From NCBI RefSeq assembly GCF_021602345.1, contig NZ_BQID01000017.1:1-64000 (forward strand): DNA of 64,000 nt, in the 5' to 3' direction. The position numbers and the translations under genes were made by a program. Source of the stretch: Pseudomonas pharyngis (GTDB lineage Bacteria > Pseudomonadota > Gammaproteobacteria > Pseudomonadales > Pseudomonadaceae). Within the stretch, counting starts at the first letter, position 1, and each line of letters begins with the position of its first letter. The notes under the pieces are model-generated. The model saw only the letters and a list, made by a program, of their open reading frames with translations. It was not told the origin of the DNA and ran no database searches. Positions 51,246-60,300 of the stretch are shown here, piece by piece.

Positions 51246-52208
51246 TCAGCTCAGGCTTTCGTCGATCACCAGCACCAGCTTCCCTGCTACGGTGTTGCTC
51301 GCAAGCTCCGCAAACGCAGCCTCGGCATCCTTGATCGGGAACGCCTTGGCCAGTTGCGGCTTCAGGCGTCCTTCGGAAAACAGTGGCCACACGTGCTGGC
51401 TCAGATCGCTGAACAGATCCGCCTTGAACTGATCGTCACGGCTGCGCAGGGTCGAACCCAGCAGTTGCACGCGCTTGGCCAGCACCTGGGCCAGATCCAG
51501 TTTTGCCTCGCGGCCGCCCATCAGACCGATCAGCACCCAGCGTCCGTCCTGCGCCATCAGCTTGAGGTTCAACGCCGAATAGTTGCCGCCCACCGGATCC
51601 AGGATCACATCGAACGGCCCGAAATCCCGCAGGCTTTCCAGGTCGTCGGTGCGCACCACCCCGCCCTGGGCACCCAACGACTCGCAATAGACCAGCCGCT
51701 CAGCCGAACCGACGCTGACCCAGGACGGATTGCCGAAAGCCTTGCACAGTTGAATCGCGGCTGAGCCGATACCACTGGCTCCGGCGTGCAGAAGAACTTT
51801 CTCACCCGGTTTGAGCGCCGCAAGTTGAAACACATTCAGCCAGACGGTCGCGTACACCTCGGGCAAGCCAGCGGCCTCGATCAGCGATACACCTTCCGGA
51901 ACCGGCAGCACATGCCGTCCGTCGACGACCACTTCTTCGGCCATCCCGCCCCCGGCCAGCAAGGCGCAGACCCGGTCACCGACCTGCCAGGACGATCCTG
52001 CACCGACCTCGCTGATCACCCCGGAACACTCAAGACCCAGCACCTGGCTGGCACCCGGAGGGGGTGGATAAAGTCCTGCTTTCTGTAATAAATCCGCGCG
52101 ATTGAGGCCCGCTGCCGCCACCCGGATGCGAACTTGTCCTACATCGCATGTAGGACTTGGTTCATCAACCCATGCCACTTGACCTTCAACGCCTTGCAAT
52201 GCCTTCAC
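51246..52208 (-). CDS. NAD(P)H-quinone oxidoreductase, zinc-free MDR family
   Basis: A protein of 320 residues. The N-terminal GroES-like domain has GLNRADLLQKAGLYPPPPGA, typical of the PIG3/QOR type; the Rossmann part has VLLHAGASGIGSAAIQLCKA. No zinc-ligand Cys cluster is present. It reduces quinones or other electrophiles with NADPH. The gene stands alone, convergent with the HAD gene. Confidence 0.93.
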   Translation of the reverse strand: MKALQGVEGQVAWVDEPSPTCDVGQVRIRVAAAGLNRADLLQKAGLYPPPPGASQVLGLECSGVISEVGAGSSWQVGDRVCALLAGGGMAEEVVVDGRHVLPVPEGVSLIEAAGLPEVYATVWLNVFQLAALKPGEKVLLHAGASGIGSAAIQLCKAFGNPSWVSVGSAERLVYCESLGAQGGVVRTDDLESLRDFGPFDVILDPVGGNYSALNLKLMAQDGRWVLIGLMGGREAKLDLAQVLAKRVQLLGSTLRSRDDQFKADLFSDLSQHVWPLFSEGRLKPQLAKAFPIKDAEAAFAELASNTVAGKLVLVIDESLS

Positions 52209-52356
52209 AGTGCCTCCATAGTGAGTCTGGACTGAGCCCGAAGCTGTAGCGCCGGGCTTTTTGCATTATGCGACCGGCCCTGGGGTCTGAACGAACGCTG
52301 AACAGCAGTTATCGTACAGAGCGTAGCGGTACCGGCGACTTCAAAGACGGCCTAAT

Positions 52357-54474
52357 ATGCGTTATCAATTGTCCCCGCGTCGAATCAGCATGAAGCATCT
52401 GCTCCCCAGCACCGCCCTCGCTCTTTTCATCGGTATCGGTCTGTTGCCGGTGTCGGGCACCACATTCGCAGCCAACAGCTGGGACAAGTTACAGCCTGAT
52501 CGCGACGAAGTGATCGCCAGTCTGAACGTCGTCGAGTTGCTCAAGCGTCATCACTACAGCAAGCCGCCGCTCGACGATGCGCGCTCGGTGATCATCTACG
52601 ACAGCTACATCAAGCTGCTCGACCCGTCGCGCAGCTATTTCATGGCCAGCGACATCGCCGAATTCGACAAGTGGAAGACCCAATTCGACGACTTCCTCAA
52701 GAGCGGCGACCTCAACGCCGGGTTCACCATCTACAAGCGCTACCTGGACCGCGTGAAGGCGCGTCTGGACTTCGCCCTTGCCGAGCTGAACAAAGGCGTC
52801 GACAAGATGGACTTCACCACCAGGGAAACCTTGCTGATCGATCGCAAGGATGCTCCGTGGCTCAAGTCCACCGCCGAACTCGATGACCTGTGGCGCAAAC
52901 GCGTCAAGGACGAAGTGCTGCGGCAGAAGATCGCCGGCAAAGAGCCGAAGCAGATCCAGGAAACCCTGACCAAGCGCTACAAGAATCAACTGGCGCGTCT
53001 GGACCAGACCCGCGCCGAAGACATCTTCCAGGCGTACATCAACACCTTCGCCATGTCTTACGATCCGCACACCAACTATCTGTCGCCGGATAACGCGGAG
53101 AACTTCGACATCAACATGAGCCTGTCCCTCGAGGGCATCGGCGCCGTGTTGCAGAGCGACAACGACCAGGTGAAAGTCGTGCGTCTGGTGCCGGCAGGCC
53201 CGGCCGACAAGACCAAGCAGGTTGCTCCGGCCGACAAGATCATCGGCGTTGCCCAGGGCAACAAAGAGATGGTTGACGTGGTCGGCTGGCGTCTGGACGA
53301 AGTGGTCAAGCTGATCCGTGGCCCGAAAGGCACCGTGGTGCGTCTGGAAGTCATCCCGGCCAGCAATGCGCCGAACGATCAGACCAGCAAGATCGTGCCG
53401 ATCACCCGCGAAGCGGTGAAGCTCGAAGACCAGGCCGTGAAGAAGTCCGTGCTGAACCTGAAACAGGACGGCAAGGACTACAAGCTCGGCGTGATCGAGA
53501 TTCCGGCGTTCTACCTCGACTTCAAGGCCTTCCGTGCCGGCGATCCGGACTACAAGAGCACCACTCGCGACGTCAAGAAGCTGCTGACCGAACTGCAGAA
53601 AGAGAAAGTCGACGGCGTGGTCATCGACCTGCGCAACAACGGCGGCGGTTCCCTGCAGGAAGCCACCGAGCTGACCAGCCTGTTCATCGACAAGGGCCCT
53701 ACCGTGCTCGTGCGTAACGCCGATGGCCGGGTCGATGTACTTGAAGATGAAAACCCGGGCGCCTTCTACAAAGGCCCGATGGCGCTGCTGGTCAACCGCC
53801 TGTCCGCCTCGGCTTCGGAGATTTTCGCCGGCGCCATGCAGGACTACCACCGTGCGCTGATCATCGGTGGCCAGACCTTCGGCAAAGGCACCGTGCAGAC
53901 CATCCAGCCGCTGAACCACGGCGAACTGAAACTGACCCTGGCCAAGTTCTACCGGGTTTCCGGCCAGAGCACCCAGCATCAGGGCGTACTGCCGGACATC
54001 GATTACCCGTCGATCATCGACACCAAGGAAATCGGCGAAAGCGCCCTGCCGGAAGCCATGCCGTGGGACACCATCCGCGCAGCGATCAAACCGGCGAGCG
54101 ATCCGTTCAAGCCGTACCTGGCCCAGCTGAAATCCGAGCATGACAGCCGTTCTGCCAAGGATGCGGAGTTCGTGTTCATCCGCGACAAGCTGGCCCTGGC
54201 GCAGAAGCTGCTGGAAGAAAAAACCGTCAGCCTCAATGAAGCCGAACGCCGTGCCCAGCACGCCGACATCGACGCCAAGCAACTGGCGATGGAAAACATC
54301 CGTCGTAAGGCCAAAGGCGAAGAACCGCTCAAAGAGCTGAAGAAAGAAGACGACGACGCCCTGGCAGCCGCCGAGCCGGACAAGGTCAAACCGGAAGACG
54401 ACGCCTACCTGAGCGAGACCGGGCGAGTGCTGCTGGATTACCTGAAGCTGAGCAACCAGGTCGCAAAGAAGTAA
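52357..54474 (+). CDS. prc: Tail-specific periplasmic protease Prc
   Basis: A protein of 705 residues (694 if the ATG at 52390 is used). Signal peptide LPSTALALFIGIGLLPVSGT, then a long N-terminal domain, a PDZ domain near residues 245-330 (LEGIGAVLQSDNDQVKVVRL), and the S41 protease domain with Ser in RLSASASEIFAGAMQDY and Lys in GGQTFGKGTVQTI. It degrades periplasmic proteins with exposed C-termini and in P. aeruginosa (AlgO) acts on the MucA pathway. A strong terminator follows. Confidence 0.95.
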   Translation: MRYQLSPRRISMKHLLPSTALALFIGIGLLPVSGTTFAANSWDKLQPDRDEVIASLNVVELLKRHHYSKPPLDDARSVIIYDSYIKLLDPSRSYFMASDIAEFDKWKTQFDDFLKSGDLNAGFTIYKRYLDRVKARLDFALAELNKGVDKMDFTTRETLLIDRKDAPWLKSTAELDDLWRKRVKDEVLRQKIAGKEPKQIQETLTKRYKNQLARLDQTRAEDIFQAYINTFAMSYDPHTNYLSPDNAENFDINMSLSLEGIGAVLQSDNDQVKVVRLVPAGPADKTKQVAPADKIIGVAQGNKEMVDVVGWRLDEVVKLIRGPKGTVVRLEVIPASNAPNDQTSKIVPITREAVKLEDQAVKKSVLNLKQDGKDYKLGVIEIPAFYLDFKAFRAGDPDYKSTTRDVKKLLTELQKEKVDGVVIDLRNNGGGSLQEATELTSLFIDKGPTVLVRNADGRVDVLEDENPGAFYKGPMALLVNRLSASASEIFAGAMQDYHRALIIGGQTFGKGTVQTIQPLNHGELKLTLAKFYRVSGQSTQHQGVLPDIDYPSIIDTKEIGESALPEAMPWDTIRAAIKPASDPFKPYLAQLKSEHDSRSAKDAEFVFIRDKLALAQKLLEEKTVSLNEAERRAQHADIDAKQLAMENIRRKAKGEEPLKELKKEDDDALAAAEPDKVKPEDDAYLSETGRVLLDYLKLSNQVAKK

Positions 54475-54541
54475 GGTGATGGCAATTTAATGCTGACGAT
54501 CCCCGGATCGTCATCAAACAGTCATCATTCTGTCGTGCAAT

Positions 54542-54592
54542 AAAGGACTGGGAGCTGTTCTCTTCATCGAGAACGCTCCCAGTCCTTTTTTT
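54542..54592 (+). terminator. Strong terminator after prc
   Basis: AAAGGACTGGGAGC and GCTCCCAGTCCTTT pair, with an inner GTTCTC/GAGAAC helix around TTCATC, then a T run. About 20 paired bases with one bulge. Confidence 0.95.
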
Positions 54593-54608
54593 ATCGCCAG
54601 AGATTGCC

Positions 54609-56399
54609 ATGACCACGACCGAACAGCTGAGTGCCTTGAGCTCGATCCTGACTCAAAGCGGATTACACAGCCTGTTCCAGCCGATCATTTGCCTCTCCGA
54701 ACGGCGCATTCTCGGCTACGAAGCCCTGACCCGCGGCCCGTCCAACAGCCCGCTGCACTCCCCCATCGCCCTGTTCGCCGTGGCCCGTCAGGCCGGGCGC
54801 TTGAGCGAACTGGAAATCGCTTGTCGCCAAAGTGCATGCCGGCGCTTCAACGAACAACAACTGCCGGGCAAGCTGTTTCTCAACGTCTCTCCCGAATCCC
54901 TGCTCGAAGCCGCGCACCAGCCGGGGCGCACGCTGCAGCTGCTGCAGGATTTCGGTATTCCGCCGAGCCAGGTGGTGATCGAACTCACCGAACAGACGCC
55001 GATCGATGATTTCCAGTTGCTGCAGACTGCACTGCATCACTATCGGGCGATGGGATTTTCAATTGCCCTCGATGATCTTGGCGCCGGTTATTCGAGCCTG
55101 CGCCTGTGGTCGGAGTTGCGACCGGATTACGTGAAGATCGACCGGCACTTCATCGACGGCATTCATCAGGATGCGTTGAAACGCGAGTTCGTCGGATCAA
55201 TCCTGCAAATCGCCAAGGCTTCCCGGGCGCAGGTGATTGCCGAGGGCATCGAGTTGTCGGAAGAACTGGCAGTGCTCACCGAGATGGGTGTCGATCTGGT
55301 GCAGGGCTACCTGCTCGGCCGTCCTCAGGAACACCCGCCGCGCGATGCCCGCGCCTTGATGCCCAAGCACGACAGCAGCGCCGTGGCGCTGAACGATGAA
55401 GGCAGCGATCTCAGCGCCCTGCTCAACGATCAACCCGCCGTGAATCGCGACACACCGACCGCCACCGTACTGGAGGCTTTCCGCCGCCAGGCCAACCTCA
55501 ACTCGCTGGCGGTGCTCGATGAACAGGGCCAACCGTGCGGCATTGTTCATCGTCACTCGTTGTCCGATGCGCTGCTCAAACCCTTTGCCACCGACCTGTT
55601 CGCCCGCAAACCGATCAGCCGCCTGATGAACGACGACTTCCTCGCCGTGGAAATGAGCCAGTCGCTGCAACAGGTCAGCCGCCTGATCACCAGCCGCGCC
55701 CGCCAACGCATCGAAGAGGATTTCATCATCACCCTAAACGGCAGCTACCTGGGCTTGGGCCGGGTGATTGACGTGCTCAAACTGATCACCGAACTGAAAA
55801 TCCAGCAGGCCCGCTATGCCAATCCGCTGACCTTGCTGCCGGGGAATGTGCCGATTCAGCAATGTTTGACGAGGTTGCTGCAGCAGGGGCGCGAGTCGGT
55901 GATCTGCTATGTCGACATCGACAGCTTCAAACCCTTTAACGATATCTACGGGTATGGACGTGGGGATGAAGTGCTGCTGTGTCTGGCGCAATGCCTCAAC
56001 GAACGCGTCGACCCGTCCCGCGATTTCGTCGGGCATATCGGAGGGGATGATTTCCTGTTGGTGCTCGGCCCGGAAGATTGGCGCAAACGGCTCAACCAGT
56101 TGCTGGATGATTTCCAGAGCCAATGCCGACGTTTCTACCGCACTGAGCACCTTGAAGCTGGGTGTTTTGTTGCGCCGAATCGCCAGGGTATACGACAGGA
56201 GTTTCCGTTGCTGTCACTGTCCATTGGCGTGGTGCATTTGCATCCTGAAGCGTGTGCGCAGCTGGATGCGAGTCAGTTGGCAGAGATGGCTTCGCAGGCG
56301 AAGCATCATGCGAAGAATGTTCCGGGGTATAGCGTGCATGTTATCGACAGCATAAGCGCGCTACCTTTTAACGAGGCGCTCGTTTCAGGTCATCGCTGA
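54609..56399 (+). CDS. EAL-CBS-GGDEF cyclic-di-GMP protein
   Basis: A protein of 596 residues with the order EAL (about 15-250), CBS pair (about 275-395), GGDEF (about 420-590). EAL catalytic blocks are intact: GYEALTRG, LFLNVSPES, VIELTE, ALDDLGAGYSSL, VKIDRHFIDG, IAEGIE and QGYLLGRP, so phosphodiesterase activity is likely. The GGDEF site reads GHIGGDDFLLVL, with Asp instead of Glu at the fourth place, so cyclase activity is doubtful. No membrane segment; the CBS pair could sense nucleotides. This inverted order (EAL first) is less common. Confidence 0.93.
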   Translation: MTTTEQLSALSSILTQSGLHSLFQPIICLSERRILGYEALTRGPSNSPLHSPIALFAVARQAGRLSELEIACRQSACRRFNEQQLPGKLFLNVSPESLLEAAHQPGRTLQLLQDFGIPPSQVVIELTEQTPIDDFQLLQTALHHYRAMGFSIALDDLGAGYSSLRLWSELRPDYVKIDRHFIDGIHQDALKREFVGSILQIAKASRAQVIAEGIELSEELAVLTEMGVDLVQGYLLGRPQEHPPRDARALMPKHDSSAVALNDEGSDLSALLNDQPAVNRDTPTATVLEAFRRQANLNSLAVLDEQGQPCGIVHRHSLSDALLKPFATDLFARKPISRLMNDDFLAVEMSQSLQQVSRLITSRARQRIEEDFIITLNGSYLGLGRVIDVLKLITELKIQQARYANPLTLLPGNVPIQQCLTRLLQQGRESVICYVDIDSFKPFNDIYGYGRGDEVLLCLAQCLNERVDPSRDFVGHIGGDDFLLVLGPEDWRKRLNQLLDDFQSQCRRFYRTEHLEAGCFVAPNRQGIRQEFPLLSLSIGVVHLHPEACAQLDASQLAEMASQAKHHAKNVPGYSVHVIDSISALPFNEALVSGHR

Positions 56400-56415
56400 T
56401 GTAAAGGCTCGATAA

Positions 56416-56832
56416 CTACCATGTGGACCGATCCTCACCAGCGGCATTCGCAAGATCCTCACGCCAAATTTCCTTCGCAAGCCTGTAGAGATCTTGGAAG
56501 AAACCGCGTGGATCCTCTAGAGAGTACCATTCCCCTCGTGGCCAACTTGTTGCTTCGTATTCATCGATCTCGAATAGTTCTTGAAAGTGATAATTTTTTT
56601 CCAAGAGCAGCAATTTCAAACTTTCAACTAGCACTAGCTTATGCCTATAGGAAAGGCATGGCAGATTAAGACAATACTTCCTGATAAGAAGCTCTCTATC
56701 AACAGAATCATTAGGATTGTAAACCTCGAGTTCCGCACCTCGAGTTTCCTCCCGATCATAAACGTCGAAAACGCCTATAAACCACATCAAATCCGGTTCA
56801 AACTCTTCATTTAAATATGGATCTTTCAACAT
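56416..56832 (-). CDS. Immunity-like protein, second copy
   Basis: A protein of 138 or 139 residues (two adjacent start codons). Acidic, helical, AT-rich gene. FIGVFDVYDREE, YNPNDSVDRELLIRKYCLNL and SLEDPRGFFQDLYRLAK resemble, in order and spacing, FLFVFDIDYPHE, ADVNDSSDMIRVFDAVLKP and IVDGRGFMRVLLECLSLYQA of the gene next to it. So the two seem to be diverged paralogs of one immunity family. It is the farther one from the RHS toxin and may be a leftover from an earlier toxin tip. Confidence 0.65.
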   Translation of the reverse strand: MLKDPYLNEEFEPDLMWFIGVFDVYDREETRGAELEVYNPNDSVDRELLIRKYCLNLPCLSYRHKLVLVESLKLLLLEKNYHFQELFEIDEYEATSWPRGEWYSLEDPRGFFQDLYRLAKEIWREDLANAAGEDRSTW

Positions 56833-56980
56833 CACTTCACCACGGCTGGAAGCGTGGCGAACTGGCTTTGGTTAAATACATTAGCTCCCACAATTTTCAC
56901 CATCATTATAAAAACCAAATAAAACAGCCAATCCACCAAAAACCCAAAATATATAAAAACTTCAAGCCTAGAATGTAATT

Positions 56981-57346
56981 CTATAAATCTTTAACTTTAC
57001 CTATCTCAGCCTGATATAAGGAAAGACATTCTAGCAACACGCGCATAAAGCCACGCCCATCGACTATCTCGTCAGAAAATAAAAAACTCCTCTTTTCCAA
57101 AACCTCAACAAATGTTTCTCCCCTTTCCAAATAATAGGAAATCGTATCAATTATCCAACATCTATCCGATTCAGAGTACCCAACAAATTCCGGTTTCAGA
57201 ACAGCATCAAAAACCCTAATCATATCAGAAGAGTCATTTACATCAGCCAGACATATTAGTTCTTCAACGGCCCCTTCATGAGGATAGTCAATGTCAAAAA
57301 CAAATAGAAAGCCAGGCAAAATTGAAAGTTTTGGATTAGGTTTCAT
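56981..57346 (-). CDS. Probable immunity protein of the RHS toxin
   Basis: A protein of 121 residues starting MKPNPKLSILPGFLFVFDID. Acidic, helical, AT-rich, directly after the RHS gene on the same strand, the standard place of the cognate immunity gene. Its ATG lies six bases after the stop of the frame-restored toxin tip and 41 bases before reach of the stop as read. No named family is recognised. It should bind and block the toxin domain. Confidence 0.75.
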   Translation of the reverse strand: MKPNPKLSILPGFLFVFDIDYPHEGAVEELICLADVNDSSDMIRVFDAVLKPEFVGYSESDRCWIIDTISYYLERGETFVEVLEKRSFLFSDEIVDGRGFMRVLLECLSLYQAEIGKVKDL

Positions 57347-57386
57347 TTGATATCAATCCACATAAGCTGTTATAGCCTCACCATGA

Positions 57387-60300
57387 CTATCGAGTATAAC
57401 AACAGTTCTTGTTGGCTCTATATATTCCACTTGCTTCCCCCCTATACCCCTCTCCTACCTTTCTTCCCACTTCCACTGGGAGCGATGAGAGCGATAGACT
57501 CCCAGTCCGTCGGAAAATTAATTTAGCACGATTAATTGCATTCAATTGATCCCTATGACTCATAAATTTAGTTGCAGCTCGCGGAATGCTTGGCTCCATA
57601 AGCTTAGTTTTTTTATTTAGTTTCATCTCAACTTTACCCGTAGTAGGGTTTTTAGCATATAGCAGACGTTCTTGCTGCGAAGCAAGAGTGGTTTGGGCGC
57701 CATGTTTTTGTAAAAAGTGAGATTTTTTGTTAGCGCTCTCCATTTGTTTCAACTCTTTTAATGCAATATTTTCTGCTAACTCATCAATCCTCGCCCGCCG
57801 CTCCTGCGCCGTCATCTTCGGCAGCGCTGGCTCACCCTCATCAACAACTGAACCACCCACCCCATCCGGCACCGGACAGCCCGGCTTGTTCGGCGCCGGA
57901 CAATTGGACGTCAACCCCAACGGATCCACCCACCCCGTCGGATTCGGCACATACCGGTACTGATTCAACCCACCCGCCAGCTTCACCGGATCCGGCGTCA
58001 GGTACCGGCCCACTTCCGGGTCGTAATACCGGTACCGGTTGTAATGCAGCCCGCTTTCGTCATCGAAGTACTGCCCCTGAAAGCGCAGCGGCTGATTCAG
58101 GTAATCCTCGGTCGCGAGTTCCAGCGAGGTGACTTTGCCGTAGGCGCTGTATTTGGCGGACCAGACGATCTCGCCGCTGTAATCGGTCAGTTCCTGCGGG
58201 GTGCCGAGGTGGTCGAGTTGGTAGTAGAACGGGCAGGCGCGTTTCGGGCCTTTGCCGTCGAGCATGACCAATGGGCGGAAGGTGCCGGGTTCGTAGATGA
58301 AGCTGCGGTGTTGTTCTTTACTGCTTTCGGCGATCAGGTGGTCGCCTTGCCAGAAAAACTCGGTGGTCTGGCCATTGACGGTCTTGCGGATGCGCCGGCC
58401 GAAGGCGTCGTACTGGTAGCTGGCGCTGGTGCCGTCGGGGCGGGTCAGGCCGATCAGGCGGTGCTGGCTGTCGTAGCGGTATGCAGTGACAAGTTGTTGC
58501 GCGCGGCCGCGGCGTTCGCGGATCAGGTTGCCGAAGGCGTCGTAGTCGTAATGGCGGTCGCCCTGCATCCGCAGGCGGTTGCCTTTGATCTGTGTCGGGC
58601 CGGGGCGGTCCTGCAGCAGCAGGTTGCCGGCCGGGTCGTGGGCGAAGTTTTCCGGCAGGTCGTCGCGGGTGTGGCGCACGCGGATCAGCCGGTCGAGGGC
58701 GTCGTAGGTGTAGCTGCGCTGGCCGTGGCGGGTGTCGGCGATGTGTTCGAGGTTGCCGTTGGCGCTGTAGGCAAAGTCGCGGCGGTACAGCGCACTGCGC
58801 TGATGGCCTACGGCGTGGGCGCGTAACCGGCCCTGTTCGTCGTAGGTGTATTCGCTGAGCAGCAGGCCTTGTTGACGTTGCTGTTCACGACCGTTCTGGT
58901 AGACGTGGCGGGTGAGCAAAGCGCCGTTGAGGTCGATCGCCGTCAGCGCGCCGCCCTTGGCGTAGTGGTAGTCGAGCTTGCTGTTGTCCGGCAGACGCAT
59001 GCGAGTGAGCTGGCCGCAGGCATCGTAGGTGTAACGCAAGGTGCCCCAGCCCTGATGCTCGCGCACCAGCCGGTCCTGCAGGTCGTATTCGAAGGCCAGC
59101 GGGTGATCCTGGCCGTCATCCACGCCGACCAACCGACCGAGGCGGTCATAGCGATAGCTGACCTCGACCCCGTCCGGCAGGGTCTTGAGCAGCAATCGCC
59201 CGGCGCTGTCACGCTGGTAAGTGGTGACCAGCGTCGAGCCGTCGTCGCCATACTCGGTCTTTTCCAGCAGATGACCGTTGCGGTCGTAGACATACGCCGT
59301 ACGCCGGCCATCGAAGCCGGTTTCCTGTCGGATCAGTCCGGTGGGCGTGTAGTCCAGCCGATACTTTTCGCCCGACTCGTTCTCGATTTCCGTCAGCAGC
59401 AGCTGCGCATGGTCGTAGCGGTACCGGAGTTGCGTGCCGTCGGGGTTGATCCGCCGGCTGACCAAATGCAGGTCGTCGTCATATTCGTAGCGGGTGATGC
59501 GCCCCAGTTCATCGCGTTCGGCGGTGACCTGGCCGTAGGCGCTGTAGGACCAGGCGCGGGTGGCACCATTCGGCGAGGTGGTCTGGATCAGCCGGCCAAC
59601 GGCGTCCCACGCGTGACGGGTGACCGCGCCATGTTCGTCCTGAACCGTCGTCCGCCGCCCCAAGGCATCGTAGGAAAACTTGCGAACCCCACCGTCCGGC
59701 AAGCTCTCCTCGACCAACTGGCCCAGGTCGTTCCACGTGAACACATGACGACCACTGTCCGGATAACGGATCGACAGCAACCGCCCCTGCGGGTCGTAGT
59801 GGTAATGGGTGACGTGGCCGTCCGGATCGACCGCTTCGGTGATATCACCCTGGGCATTGCGCCGGTACGTCCACACCGCATCGCCACGTGAACGACTGTG
59901 CAGGAAACCGTTGCGGTATTCGTAGGACGTCGGCGCATCGTCCGGCGGAATCAGCGCGATCAGCCGTCCGGCATCGTCGTAGCGGTACTCGGTGACCGCC
60001 CCCAGCGCATCCTGCTCGGCGACCAATCGGCCCTGCGCGTCGTAGGCCTTGAGCTGTTCGCCACCATCGGCGGCAACCTGGCGCACCAGCCGCGCCGTAT
60101 CGTCGTGGACGTAGGTTTCTTCAGTGCCGTCGACGTACTGCACCGTGACACGGCCGGCGTCATCCCAGACGTACCGCGTATCCATCTGCGAAAACGACGC
60201 CCAGTGCCGCACACAGCGCGCCGCTTTGCCGGCACGCTCCCATTCCCAGAAGAAACTCGCACCGCCGGCCAGCTGCCGTTGCAGGATGACGTGCTGATCG

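Noticed and set aside
52489-54282. 597-codon open frame antisense to prc
   Set aside because: Low-complexity product with no motif; prc is certain on the other strand.
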